From the NCBI RefSeq assembly GCF_040267705.1, contig NZ_CP158374.1, positions 2,356,001 through 2,420,000 of the forward strand: 64,000 nt of DNA. Direction: 5' to 3'. Source of the DNA: Agromyces sp. G08B096 (lineage in GTDB: Bacteria; Actinomycetota; Actinomycetes; Actinomycetales; Microbacteriaceae). The position numbers were made by a program, and so were the translations under genes. The notes beneath the pieces are model-generated. The model was not told the DNA's origin. It did no database searches and worked only from the letters and a program-made list of their open reading frames with translations. Shown piece after piece: positions 24,125 through 35,516 of this stretch (positions are counted from its first letter, which is position 1; every line of letters starts with the position of its first letter).

Positions 24125-24133
24125 CCAGTCCAG

Positions 24134-24166
24134 GACCACCCTGAGTCCCCCGTTCGGGGGGTGGTC
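24134..24166 (+). other. Hairpin at the predicted 5' end of the Rv3235-family mRNA
   Basis: Arms GACCACCC (24134-24141) and GGGTGGTC (24159-24166) pair perfectly, with a further C/G stem inside. It starts about 10 bases after the -10 box, so it would fold at the very 5' end of the transcript. Alternatively it is a terminator left from an upstream gene; no T-run. Confidence 0.55.
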
Positions 24167-24214
24167 TTGCGGGCCCGAACCCCGCGTCCCTCCTCCCCCT
24201 ACAGGAGCCTGACG

Positions 24215-24655
24215 ATGACCGCTCTGCCGGCCGCGCGTGCCGAACGCGCCCCGTTCCCCCGCTACCGCGTCGACGATGACGAGTACTTCGCGCGCCAGCG
24301 TTCGAGTCGCAGCGAGCTGCCCGACCCCGAGGTCGTGCTGAAGAACCTCACTCACTGCGTGCTCGAGGCGCTGGCCGGGGCACGCGACCTCGAGCAGCTG
24401 GCGCGGTGGGTGACCGATGACGTGTACCGAAGCCTGCAGAAGCGCGTGGTGCTCGCCGCACGGTCGCGGCGTGCGCGCGGTGCCAGCGCCCAGCGCCCGG
24501 TCTTCACCATCGGCAACATCCACCGCAGCGAACCGGCCGACGGCGTCGTCGAAGCGGTCGTCATGGTGCACCAGCGGCAGCGTTCCCGAGCTGTCGCCAT
24601 CCGACTCGAAGGCCTCGACGCGCGCTGGCGCGCGAGCGTCATCAGCGTGCTCTGA
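24215..24655 (+). CDS. Rv3235-family protein (DUF6459)
   Basis: 146 residues, AGGAG before ATG. The pattern (DDDEYFARQRSS; NLTHCVLEALAGARDLEQLARWV; VVMVHQRQRSRAVAIRLEG) matches the actinobacterial Rv3235 family, encoded next to secA in many genomes. The domain resembles a small alpha/beta fold; no catalytic residues are known. Soluble. It converges on secA and shares a bidirectional terminator with it. Function unknown. Confidence 0.8.
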   Translation: MTALPAARAERAPFPRYRVDDDEYFARQRSSRSELPDPEVVLKNLTHCVLEALAGARDLEQLARWVTDDVYRSLQKRVVLAARSRRARGASAQRPVFTIGNIHRSEPADGVVEAVVMVHQRQRSRAVAIRLEGLDARWRASVISVL

Positions 24656-24737
24656 GCCCCGCCGGCCGGCCGCCTTCGGACGGGTGGCTCGCGTTCACGC
24701 GCGACCGCACGCACCTCCCGCCACACGACCACCGACG

Positions 24738-24776
24738 GAACGGGGTCGCACCGCCCATGGCGATGCGACCCCGTTC
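24738..24776. terminator. Bidirectional terminator between Rv3235-family gene and secA
   Basis: Perfect 13-bp stem GAACGGGGTCGCA / TGCGACCCCGTTC with an inner CGCC/GGCG stem, lying between two convergent genes (stops 24655 and 24791). Confidence 0.8.
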
Positions 24777-24790
24777 TGGTGCGCGAGCGG

Positions 24791-27586
<2,796 letters not shown>

Positions 27587-27698
27587 GAATGCTCTCCTGT
27601 CATCGTCGGGCGCGCGGGCCTCGGGGAGCCGGGCACGCCGCATGCCGCCTGCAGACGGACATAGTAGCCATGCTAGCGGGCAGCAGGCTGGCAGGAGC

Positions 27699-27735
27699 CC
27701 CGGCGGGAGCACCCGGGACGGGCGCTCCCGCCGGG
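27699..27735 (-). terminator. Stem-loop between hpf and secA
   Basis: Perfect 12-bp stem CCCGGCGGGAGC / GCTCCCGCCGGG with a 13-nt loop, about 15 bases after the hpf stop. It should reduce read-through into secA, which therefore probably has its own promoter in 27587-27698. Confidence 0.8.
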
Positions 27736-27751
27736 TCCGGCGGTCGTGCGG

Positions 27752-28456
27752 TCAGGCGCTCGCGCGCTCGCGGGCCGCGGACGCCTCGCCCGAGGTCTCG
27801 GCGTGCTCGTCGAGGCCGATGAGGCCGTAATCCCAGCCCTTGCGGCGGTACACGACGCTCGGCCGACCCGTCTCGGCGTCGACGAACAGGTAGAAGTCGT
27901 GGCCGACGAGCTCCATGTAGTAGAGCGCGTCGTCGACGGTCATGGGCGTGGACGCGAACACCTTCCGGCGGATGACGACGGGGCTGTACGCCTCGTCCTC
28001 CTCATCGTCTCGCGGCCGCTCGTCGGCGACGACCGGGATGCTCCCGGTGCGGACGGCCTCGAGGACGTCGACGCCGGCGGCCTGCACGCCGACGCCGCTG
28101 AATCCGTCGTCCGCCGCCTCGCGGAGCGAGGTCGGACGCCGCGATCCGCCGCGGTGGAGCTTCCGGCGGTCCTTCGCCCGTCGGATGCGCTCGAGCAGCC
28201 GCCCGAGCGCGACATCGAACGCCGCGTACTTGTCTGAGCCGTCGGCCTCGGCTCGCACGACGGGACCCCGGCCGACGAGCGTGAGCTCGACGCGATCGGG
28301 ACCTGGGTTGCCGTTCTTCTCGCTGTGCCGCGTGAGCTTCACGTCGAGGGAGATCGCGCGCTCGGCGAGATGGGTGACCTTCTCGGCCTTCTCGGCGACG
28401 TAGGCGCGGAATCGGTCGGTGACCCCCAGGTTTCGTCCGACGATGTTCAGTTCCAT
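27752..28456 (-). CDS. hpf: Ribosome hibernation promoting factor, long form
   Basis: ATG 28456 with GGAGG upstream gives 234 residues. The N-terminal ~100 residues form the S30AE domain (MELNIVGRNLGVTDRFRAYV; DVKLTRHSEKNG) that binds the 30S decoding centre. After an acidic linker, residues about 175-230 (VVIRRKVFASTPMTVDDALYYMELVGHDFYLFVDAETG) form the C-terminal dimerisation domain that pairs ribosomes into 100S particles. The usual long-HPF layout is intact. It lies 23 bp after comF. Confidence 0.95.
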   Translation of the reverse strand: MELNIVGRNLGVTDRFRAYVAEKAEKVTHLAERAISLDVKLTRHSEKNGNPGPDRVELTLVGRGPVVRAEADGSDKYAAFDVALGRLLERIRRAKDRRKLHRGGSRRPTSLREAADDGFSGVGVQAAGVDVLEAVRTGSIPVVADERPRDDEEDEAYSPVVIRRKVFASTPMTVDDALYYMELVGHDFYLFVDAETGRPSVVYRRKGWDYGLIGLDEHAETSGEASAARERASA

Positions 28457-28479
28457 GACGACCTCCATCCACCGGCGTG

Positions 28480-29301
28480 TCACCCGGTTCTGAAGGGTGG
28501 ATCGACCACGCCTGTCCTGACACCGTACGCCCGATCCCCCGAGAAGTCACGGAGAGTTTCCCGGCCCGTCGCCGACGTCGCCGTGGCGCTCCGGACCCGC
28601 TTCGGCGTCTCCGCGACGACCGCGGCGCCGACCACCGCACCGCCCGCGGCCCGGATCGCCCGGACCGCCTCGGCGAGCGTCGAACCCGTCGTCATCACAT
28701 CGTCGACGACGAGGAACCGGCGGTCGGCCAGCGGGTGCCGCGCAGCCAGACCGCCGGCCGCGTTCGCCCGTCGCGCATCGACGCCCAGCCCGGCCTGATC
28801 CGCGCGGTCGCGGACGAGTCGCAGCACGGGCGCCGCCCGGAGTCCGCAGGCGCCGAGCAGCATCGGCACCGGGCGGTACCCGCGAGCCCGGAGTGCAGCG
28901 CCGGTCGACGGGATGTCGCAGAGCTCGATGCCGGCCGGACGGGTCGACCGCGCGTCGCCGGCGGGCGCCGCGTCACCGGGGTCCCGCGCGTCGACCGCGG
29001 CGAGCGCGGCACGGATCGCGCACCCCATGGCCGCCGCCAGCGGCGCGGCCGCGTCGGTGCGGCCGCCGTCCTTCACGGCGCCGATGACGCGTGCCACGGT
29101 CCCGCCGTACTCCAGCGCCGCCCAGGTGGACAGGCCGGCCCGCTCGACCCGGCGCGGCGCGGGCGTCAGGTCCTGGAGGCAGGCGGCGCAGACGGCTCGG
29201 TCGGGCGCGCCGCAGCCCGCGCAGTCGACGGGCACGGCGAGCGCGAGTGCGTCGGCCGCCGCCGCGGCGGCGAGGCGGAGCAGACGACCGGCGGGCGGCA
29301 T
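28480..29301 (-). CDS. comF: ComF family phosphoribosyltransferase-like protein
   Basis: 273 residues from ATG 29301. Four cysteines near the N-terminus (C27, C30, C38, C41) form the zinc knuckle, and the PRPP loop LVVDDVMTTGSTL lies near residue 193. ComF proteins are needed for DNA uptake in some bacteria, but in actinobacteria the gene is a fixed neighbour of hpf and lpqB with an uncertain role. The middle is rich in Ala/Arg. Transcribed towards hpf. Confidence 0.9.
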   Translation of the reverse strand: MPPAGRLLRLAAAAAADALALAVPVDCAGCGAPDRAVCAACLQDLTPAPRRVERAGLSTWAALEYGGTVARVIGAVKDGGRTDAAAPLAAAMGCAIRAALAAVDARDPGDAAPAGDARSTRPAGIELCDIPSTGAALRARGYRPVPMLLGACGLRAAPVLRLVRDRADQAGLGVDARRANAAGGLAARHPLADRRFLVVDDVMTTGSTLAEAVRAIRAAGGAVVGAAVVAETPKRVRSATATSATGRETLRDFSGDRAYGVRTGVVDPPFRTG

Positions 29302-29395
29302 GCTCCGAGCGTGGCAGCGCGGCCGGGGCGGCACCGGCCGCGGCGAGGCATCCGTGGACCGATCGCCGGCGTGCGGGGCGGTGGAGGAGCGAGCG

Positions 29396-31075
29396 TCAGT
29401 CCGGCTGCTGCGCGGCGATCAGCAGGATGCCGGAGGCCTGCACCTGCCAGCCGAGGCCGGACCGCGTCTCGAGGTCTCCCGACGCGGTGCGGACCCGCAG
29501 ATCGCCGAGGCTGTTCCCGCCGCCGAGTTCCGCACCGTCGACCGGACCGGGCCGGGTGGAGTCGAGGCCGCCGCCGATCGTCTGCGTGAGCACGCGCGTC
29601 CCGTCGCTCACCGAGGTCAGGCTCGCCACGGTGCGGTCGTCGAGCCACGCGATGTCGAGCGGCACCCCGTCGACGTCGGCGAGCTCGAGGGTGACCTTCC
29701 CGAGCTCGACGGGCACGCCGTCGCCGTCGCGCACGACGGAGGCGGCGACGAACCTCGTGCGCGCACCGTCGGCGAGGAGCGCGACCACCCGGGTCGTGTC
29801 GCGCGAGACCTGGAGCGCCGCGATGGCCGTGCCGGTCCACGGCACGGCGAGCTGCACGGGAGTGCCGTCCGGGGCGTAGACCGTCAGCTGGTCCGGCGAG
29901 GACCGCGGAACCGACCACACCACCCCGTACCCGTCGATCGCCGGCACGATGAGGTCGCCACGCGGGTCGAGGAGCACCTGATCGTCGCCCGGACCCACCA
30001 GCACGACGCCGTCGGCGGTGCGGAGCGCGGCCTGCTCGGCGCCCGGCCCGACGGAGGCGCCGCTCGGGGCGAGCGGCACGACGCGCTCGCTCAGCCCCTC
30101 GATCGGGGTCACCGTCTCCCCGGATGCGCTCAGGTGCCCGAACGCCTCGCCATCGAAGACCACGGGGCGCGCCGGCACGAGGGGGTCGACCCCCGGCTCG
30201 TTCGGGATCTCGTCCGAGCCCTGCTCGACGCCGTTCAGCGACAGCCGCACGTCGCCGACGCCGCGGACGCCGCGCAGGCTCTCCTCGAGCTGGAAGCGCA
30301 TGAGCTGGACCGTGCGGGCATCCTCAGCCGGGGCATCCACGAGATCGACGCCGGCCGTCGTGTTCGTCACCGGCACCGCGTCGGCCTCGAGCCTGGCGCC
30401 GTCGGGGAACGCGGTCGTGACACCGGGATCCAGCCACTCGGCGGGCCCCGCGAGCAGGGCCCGCACGATCTTGGTCTGCACCGTGTCGCGCCCCGCGAAC
30501 CACCGGACGTCGGGCACCGCCCAGCGCTCGGTGGGGTCGAGGAAGGTCAGCGCGTGCGCGCGGAACGCCCGCGTGAAGTTCGACGAGTCGATGAGGATGC
30601 CGTCCGGGGCCCCCGAGATGCGCCACTCGCCCTCGACCTGCTCGAACGAGTAGTCGAGCGGGATCTGAGCGGTGGACGGCGCGATCGCGTACCTGCCGTT
30701 CGGCCCGAGCGATGCCGTCGGGACGACCTCGAGCCGGATGGCCTGCGGACCCGTCGCCTCGTAGTCCCGCGCGCTGAACTGGTCGATCGTCGCCGATTCG
30801 TCGGCCCGCCACTCGGCGGAGAAGGCCGGCGTCAGGAACTCGCGGGCGATCTCGTAGTTGTTGCGCGCGTCGGTCGCGGCGTCGATGAACCCCCGCAGGA
30901 TCTCCTCCTGCGTCTCCCCGCCCGTCGGACCGGAGGCCAGCAGTTCGAGATCCAGCGTCTCGGGCTGGGTCCGCGGCTCGCCGCGGTGCACACCGCCCGA
31001 GCTCGGGATGCTCGCGCACCCCGCCAGCAGGGCGGCGATGATCGCGATGGATGCCGCCGCGATGCGCCTACGCAT
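29396..31075 (-). CDS. lpqB: Lipoprotein LpqB (MtrAB-associated)
   Basis: 559 residues. Lipoprotein signal: MRRR, hydrophobic core, LLAGC with lipidated C20. A GerMN domain lies at about residues 190-265 (DARTVQLMRFQLEESLRGVRGV), followed by the LpqB beta-propeller (about 310-555). In mycobacteria LpqB interacts with the extracellular part of MtrB and tunes its signalling. The start overlaps the mtrB stop by 8 bases, the classic operon arrangement. Confidence 0.95.
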   Translation of the reverse strand: MRRRIAAASIAIIAALLAGCASIPSSGGVHRGEPRTQPETLDLELLASGPTGGETQEEILRGFIDAATDARNNYEIAREFLTPAFSAEWRADESATIDQFSARDYEATGPQAIRLEVVPTASLGPNGRYAIAPSTAQIPLDYSFEQVEGEWRISGAPDGILIDSSNFTRAFRAHALTFLDPTERWAVPDVRWFAGRDTVQTKIVRALLAGPAEWLDPGVTTAFPDGARLEADAVPVTNTTAGVDLVDAPAEDARTVQLMRFQLEESLRGVRGVGDVRLSLNGVEQGSDEIPNEPGVDPLVPARPVVFDGEAFGHLSASGETVTPIEGLSERVVPLAPSGASVGPGAEQAALRTADGVVLVGPGDDQVLLDPRGDLIVPAIDGYGVVWSVPRSSPDQLTVYAPDGTPVQLAVPWTGTAIAALQVSRDTTRVVALLADGARTRFVAASVVRDGDGVPVELGKVTLELADVDGVPLDIAWLDDRTVASLTSVSDGTRVLTQTIGGGLDSTRPGPVDGAELGGGNSLGDLRVRTASGDLETRSGLGWQVQASGILLIAAQQPD

Positions 31076-32750
31076 CCCGCACCTCCACACTCTGGGTGTC
31101 GAGCCGTGGAGAGGGCGACTCCCCCGGCTCGTCGGCCTCCGGGTCGACCGGCTCCAGCGGGAGCGGTGAGCCGGTGATCGGACGCCCGGCGACCCGCGGC
31201 ACGGTGAGGCGGAACACCGTGCCCGCCCCGGGCTTCGACCACACCTCGAGCGCTCCGCCGTGCGCGATCGCGTCTTCGAGGGAGATCGCGAGGCCGAGCC
31301 CCGTGCCGCCGATCGTCCTCGTACGACTCGGATCCGCGCGCCAGAAGCGGTCGAACACCCGCGCGGCCTCGCCCTCCGTCATCCCGAGCCCGTAGTCCCG
31401 CACGCTCAGCGCCACCGCCCCCGCGTCGCTGTCGACCGAGACGACGATCGGCCGGCCCTCGCCGTGCTCGATCGCGTTGCCGAGCAGGTTCCGCACGATC
31501 CGGCGGATACGTCGTGGGTCGACCTCGGCGTCGAGGTGCCCGCCCGGAGCGACGAGGCGGAGCTCGCTGCCGTGCTCCCGCGCCAGCTCGTGCATCGACT
31601 CGATCGCGTCGCCGGCCAGATGGACGAGGTTCGTCGGCTCGGTCACGAGCTCGACCGAGCCGGCGTCGTACCGGCTGATCTCGAGCAGGTCCGCGAGCAG
31701 GCGCTCGAACCGCTCGGTCTGGGTGTGCAGGAGCTCGACGGTTCGCGACGTCGGCCCGGGGAACTCCTCGCGCTGGCCGTAGAGCACGTCGCCCGCGAGC
31801 CGGATGGTCGTGAGCGGCGTGCGGAGCTCGTGCGAGACATCCGACACGAATCGCTGCTGCATCACCGACAGCTCGGCGAGCTCCCGGATCCGCGCCTGCA
31901 GCGTGTCGGCCATGCCGTTGAAGCTCGCCGCGAGGGTCGCGAGCTCGTCCTCGCCCTGCTCCGGCATCCGGACGCCGAGGTCACCGGCCGCCAGCCGCCG
32001 GCTCGTCGCAGCGACGGTCCGGACGGGCTCGATGACCCACCGCACGACGAGGAGGGTGATCGCGGCGAGCAGCACGAGGAGGGCGATGGCCCCGATGATG
32101 CCGATGACCTGCATGAACGCGAGCGTCGCCTCGGCGTCGGCGAAGCTGTAGCCGATGTACAGCTCGTAGGTGCCCGCGCCGGGCACCGCGAGGTCGGTGC
32201 CGACCACCACGCCGGGCTCGCCGTCGCCGCCGGCCGCGCCGCCGAGCTCGACCGACTGCCAGTACTGCCCGTCGCGGTCCTCCTGCACGCTCGCGCGGAG
32301 CTCGGGACTCACGAGGCCCGACATCGACGGGGCCAGCTGGTCCTGCGGAGCGAGTTCGTTCGGCGCCTGGCCGGGTTCGCGGAACAGGGCGATCGACGAG
32401 CTGCCCGAGACGGTCTGCACGGTCGCGAACACGCGCTCCATCACGAGCTGGAGCGCGGCGCGGTCGGCGGCGTCCGAGGAATCGAGGAGGGTCTGCGCCT
32501 CCTTCGCCGCGTTGTTGGAGGCGACGAGCGCCGACTCGAGCTTCGACTCGAACAGGTTCGAGGCGATGCTGAAGGTGATGTAGAGCCCGATGACGAGGAT
32601 CGCGAGACCGGAGAGCCCGATGGTGATCAGCACCGTGCGGAACTGCAGCGAGCGACGCCACAGCGCGCCGATGCGTCCACCGGCCGCGGTGAGGCGACGA
32701 CGCACGCCGTCGGCCACGCCGCCCGGCACCGCGGATGCCTCGCCCGCCAT
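31068..32750 (-). CDS. mtrB: Sensor histidine kinase MtrB
   Basis: 560 residues. Membrane segments at about 39-62 and 213-237 enclose an extracellular sensor region; HAMP follows (EPVRTVAATSRRLAAGDLG). The phospho-acceptor is H307 in SHELRTPLT; the ATPase domain has NLLGNAIEHGEG and GTGLGLAI. The C-terminus has an acidic Pro/Glu tail. MtrB controls cell-wall and osmotic responses through MtrA. Start ATG 32750 lies 8 bp after mtrA. Confidence 0.97.
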   Translation of the reverse strand: MAGEASAVPGGVADGVRRRLTAAGGRIGALWRRSLQFRTVLITIGLSGLAILVIGLYITFSIASNLFESKLESALVASNNAAKEAQTLLDSSDAADRAALQLVMERVFATVQTVSGSSSIALFREPGQAPNELAPQDQLAPSMSGLVSPELRASVQEDRDGQYWQSVELGGAAGGDGEPGVVVGTDLAVPGAGTYELYIGYSFADAEATLAFMQVIGIIGAIALLVLLAAITLLVVRWVIEPVRTVAATSRRLAAGDLGVRMPEQGEDELATLAASFNGMADTLQARIRELAELSVMQQRFVSDVSHELRTPLTTIRLAGDVLYGQREEFPGPTSRTVELLHTQTERFERLLADLLEISRYDAGSVELVTEPTNLVHLAGDAIESMHELAREHGSELRLVAPGGHLDAEVDPRRIRRIVRNLLGNAIEHGEGRPIVVSVDSDAGAVALSVRDYGLGMTEGEAARVFDRFWRADPSRTRTIGGTGLGLAISLEDAIAHGGALEVWSKPGAGTVFRLTVPRVAGRPITGSPLPLEPVDPEADEPGESPSPRLDTQSVEVRDA

Positions 32751-32758
32751 GCCGCGGC

Positions 32759-33439
32759 CTAGGTGGTCGCGCCGGCGCGGTAGCCGACGCCCCGCACCGT
32801 CTGCACGATGCGCGGGTTGTCGGGGTCGTGCTCGACCTTCGCGCGGAGCCGCTGGACGTGCACGTTCACCAGCCGGGTATCGGCCTTGTAGTGGTAGCCC
32901 CACACCTGCTCGAGCAGCATCTCGCGCGTGAAGACCTGCTGCGGCTTGGACGCCAGCGCGAGGAGGAGGTCGAACTCGAGCGGCGTGAGGTTGATGCGCT
33001 GGTCGCCGCGGCGCACCTCGTGGCCGGCCGCATCGATGACGAGGTCGCCGATGGCGATCGTCTCGACGACGGGGTCGGGTGCCGGGCGGAGCCGCGTGCG
33101 GATGCGCGCGACCAGCTCCTTCGGGTTGAAGGGCTTCACCATGTAGTCGTCGGCGCCCGACTCGAGGCCCTTCACGACATCGGTGGTGTCGGACTTCGCC
33201 GTCAGCATTATGATGGGGGTGCCCGACTCCGCGCGGATCCGCCCGCACACCTCGATGCCGTCCATGCCCGGCAGCATGAGGTCGAGCAGCACCAGGTCGG
33301 GCCGGGTGTCGCGGAACGCCTGCAGGGCACCCGCCCCGTCGGCGCAGAACACCGGGTCGAACCCCTCCGTGCGCAGGACGATGCCGATCATCTCGGCCAG
33401 GGCCGTGTCGTCGTCGACGACGAGTACGCGTGCAGTCAT
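32759..33439 (-). CDS. mtrA: Response regulator MtrA
   Basis: 226 residues. Receiver domain with phospho-acceptor D53 (LVLLDLMLPGMDG), acidic pocket DDD at 9-11 and conserved K near 102 (YMVKPF); OmpR/PhoB winged-helix domain at about 130-224 (LTPLEFDLLLALASKPQQVF; VHVQRLRAKVE). Complete and typical. First gene of the minus-strand mtrA-mtrB-lpqB-comF-hpf run; the 189-bp gap to the divergent gene at 33629 must contain its promoter. Confidence 0.98.
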   Translation of the reverse strand: MTARVLVVDDDTALAEMIGIVLRTEGFDPVFCADGAGALQAFRDTRPDLVLLDLMLPGMDGIEVCGRIRAESGTPIIMLTAKSDTTDVVKGLESGADDYMVKPFNPKELVARIRTRLRPAPDPVVETIAIGDLVIDAAGHEVRRGDQRINLTPLEFDLLLALASKPQQVFTREMLLEQVWGYHYKADTRLVNVHVQRLRAKVEHDPDNPRIVQTVRGVGYRAGATT

Positions 33440-33628
33440 CGGTTCGTTCCCGCTCGTGGCCGCCTGGGCGCGGCCGTGGTGATCGGCTCCCAGCGTAGTC
33501 GCTCGCCGCTCGGAGGCGCCGGAGCCCGTCGTCGGTTGCGCCGGAGCGATGGTCCGGTGGGGAGAGGATGCCTCGCCGGCACGCGGATGTGCGAGCATGG
33601 CAGCACCGGCGGAAGGAGTGGACGGCGC

Positions 33629-34858
33629 GTGTCCGATCGAGCTTGGCAGGCCCCCGACGGGGCCCGCGACCCGATGCTTCCCCCTGCTCCCCCGCCGCCC
33701 CCGCCCGGCTGGGAGCAGGCGCCCCCTCCGCCGCCGCCCGGCTGGCAGCAGGCGCCGGCGCCGGCGCCGCAAGGCTGGGCGCCGCCGCCGAAGCCCGGCC
33801 TCATCCCGCTGCATCCGCTCGGATTCGGCACCATCCTCTGGGCGCCGTTCCGCACGCTTCGCCGCAACCCGGCGCCGACCTTCGGCAGCGGACTGCTCGT
33901 GCAGCTCGCCTCGGTGCTGCTGACCGCGGCGGTGTTCGTGCCGCTCGCGCTCGTCCTCGCTGCGCGCACCGCTCAGGCCGGCGCCGACGATCAGGACGCC
34001 GTGCTGACCGGCTCGATCGCGGCGCTGCTGGTCGCGATGCTCATCCCGATCGCCGTGACACTGGTGGGCGGGGCCTTCCTGCAGGGCGTCATGGTCGTGG
34101 AGGTGGCGAGCGGCACCCTCGGCGAACGCCTTCGGTTCGGAGCGCTCTGGCGGCGCGCCGCGACCCGGATCTGGCCGCTGCTCGGCTGGACGGCCCTGGT
34201 GGCCCTGGCGGTGGGCGTCGCCGTGGGAGCCGGCATCGCCGTCGTGGTGACCGGCATCCTGGTGGGCGGGCCCGTGGGCGCACTGGTCTCCGTGCTCCTC
34301 GTGATCCTCGGTGCGCTGGGCGTCCTGGTGCTGTGGGCGTGGCTCGGCACGAAGCTGGCGCTCGTGCCGAGCGTCATCGTGCTCGAGGGCCGGGGCATCG
34401 GCTCGGCGGTGCGGCGTTCCTGGCAGCTCACCGACGGCTATTTCTGGCGCACGTTCGGCACCCTCGCGCTCGTGAGCGTCATCCTGAGCTTCGCCTCCCA
34501 GGTCGTCACGCAGCCGCTGGCCTTCATCGGCGGCATCCTCGGCGGGCTGCTCGACCCGACCGGCAGCTCGGGCACCGCCGCAGTCGTGCTGGTCGTCGTC
34601 TACGCGGTGACCCTGCTCATCTCGATCGTCATCGGCGCGATCACCACCGTCGTGCAGGCCGGGCTCGTCGCACTCATCGCGATCGACCTGCGCATGCGCA
34701 AGGAAGGGCTCGATCTCGACCTGCAGCGCCACGTCGAGCGGCGCGACGCCGGGCTGCCCGTGGGCGACCCCTACGCGGCGCCGGCCGAACGGCCGACGGC
34801 CGCCCCGGTGCCCACCCCGCCGCCTCCGGCCGCCCCGTACGCCGGCCCGGTGCGCTGA
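33629..34858 (+). CDS. Multi-pass membrane protein (glycerophosphoryl phosphodiesterase membrane-domain type)
   Basis: 409 residues from GTG 33629, with GGAAGGAG 10 bases upstream. Residues about 16-55 are Pro-rich with three PPGW/PQGW units (cytoplasmic, possibly protein-binding). Six or so membrane segments follow, with GRGIGSAVRRSWQLTDGYFWRTFG in a loop, a motif common to this transporter-like membrane family. The C-terminus is a Pro/Ala tail. It heads the operon to DUF58, suggesting a shared envelope function; no substrate known. Confidence 0.7.
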   Translation: MSDRAWQAPDGARDPMLPPAPPPPPPGWEQAPPPPPPGWQQAPAPAPQGWAPPPKPGLIPLHPLGFGTILWAPFRTLRRNPAPTFGSGLLVQLASVLLTAAVFVPLALVLAARTAQAGADDQDAVLTGSIAALLVAMLIPIAVTLVGGAFLQGVMVVEVASGTLGERLRFGALWRRAATRIWPLLGWTALVALAVGVAVGAGIAVVVTGILVGGPVGALVSVLLVILGALGVLVLWAWLGTKLALVPSVIVLEGRGIGSAVRRSWQLTDGYFWRTFGTLALVSVILSFASQVVTQPLAFIGGILGGLLDPTGSSGTAAVVLVVVYAVTLLISIVIGAITTVVQAGLVALIAIDLRMRKEGLDLDLQRHVERRDAGLPVGDPYAAPAERPTAAPVPTPPPPAAPYAGPVR

Positions 34859-34862
34859 TCGC

Positions 34863-35516
34863 GTGCGCGTGAGCGACATCCCCGTCGACCCCGACGCTCC
34901 CGAGGCGCGCCGGTGGCTGCTCGACGAGCTCTCCCGCCCCGAATACCGGGAGGCCGAGCCGACGTGGTTCGACCTCGCGGCGCAGGCGGTCCGCGACTGG
35001 CTGATCGGCCTGTTCCAGGGCGGCGTCGGTCTCCCGGGCGGCATCCTGCCCGTCCTCGCCGTGCTGCTCGTCGTGGTGCTGGTGGTCGTCGGGATCCTCG
35101 TGTTCGGCGTCCCGCGGCTGCGCCGCCGACGGGGCGGCGGCGGCCGGGCACCGCTGTTCGACGACGCCGACACGCGCTCGCTCGCCGAGCTCCGCCGGGC
35201 TGCGGATGCCGCCGAGGCCGCCGGCGACTACGGCCTCGCGATCGAGGAGCGCTTCCGCGCGGTGGTCAGGGCGCTGGTCGACCGCGAGCTCGTCCGCGCC
35301 CACCCGGGCACCACGGCCCACGGCTTCGCCGCCAGCGCGGCGCCCGGCTTCCCCGGCCACGCCTCCCGGCTCCAGAGCGCGGCCGACGCGTTCGACGCCG
35401 TGCGCTACCTCGGCCGCCCGGGCACGATCGAGGAGGCGCGCGCACTCGCCGCGCTGGATCGCGACCTCGCCGCGGCGACGCCGGTGCCCGCCGCGACGGC
35501 GGGGGCAGTCGCGTGA
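34863..35516 (+). CDS. DUF4129 domain membrane protein
   Basis: 217 residues from GTG 34863. One membrane segment at about 62-85 (ILPVLAVLLVVVLVVVGILVFGV); the cytoplasmic DUF4129 part follows (RSLAELRRAADAAEAAGDYGLAIEERFRAVVRALVDRELV; HPGTTAHGFA). The family occurs beside MoxR/DUF58 genes. Its C-terminal end overlaps the next start by four bases. The role is unknown; the context suggests an assembly partner of the MoxR system. Confidence 0.85.
   Translation: MRVSDIPVDPDAPEARRWLLDELSRPEYREAEPTWFDLAAQAVRDWLIGLFQGGVGLPGGILPVLAVLLVVVLVVVGILVFGVPRLRRRRGGGGRAPLFDDADTRSLAELRRAADAAEAAGDYGLAIEERFRAVVRALVDRELVRAHPGTTAHGFAASAAPGFPGHASRLQSAADAFDAVRYLGRPGTIEEARALAALDRDLAAATPVPAATAGAVA

Noticed and set aside
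23933-24214. tRNA or other RNA gene as phage attachment site
   Set aside because: Looked for a cloverleaf with T-loop GTTCRA and found none; the only structure is the hairpin at 24134-24166.
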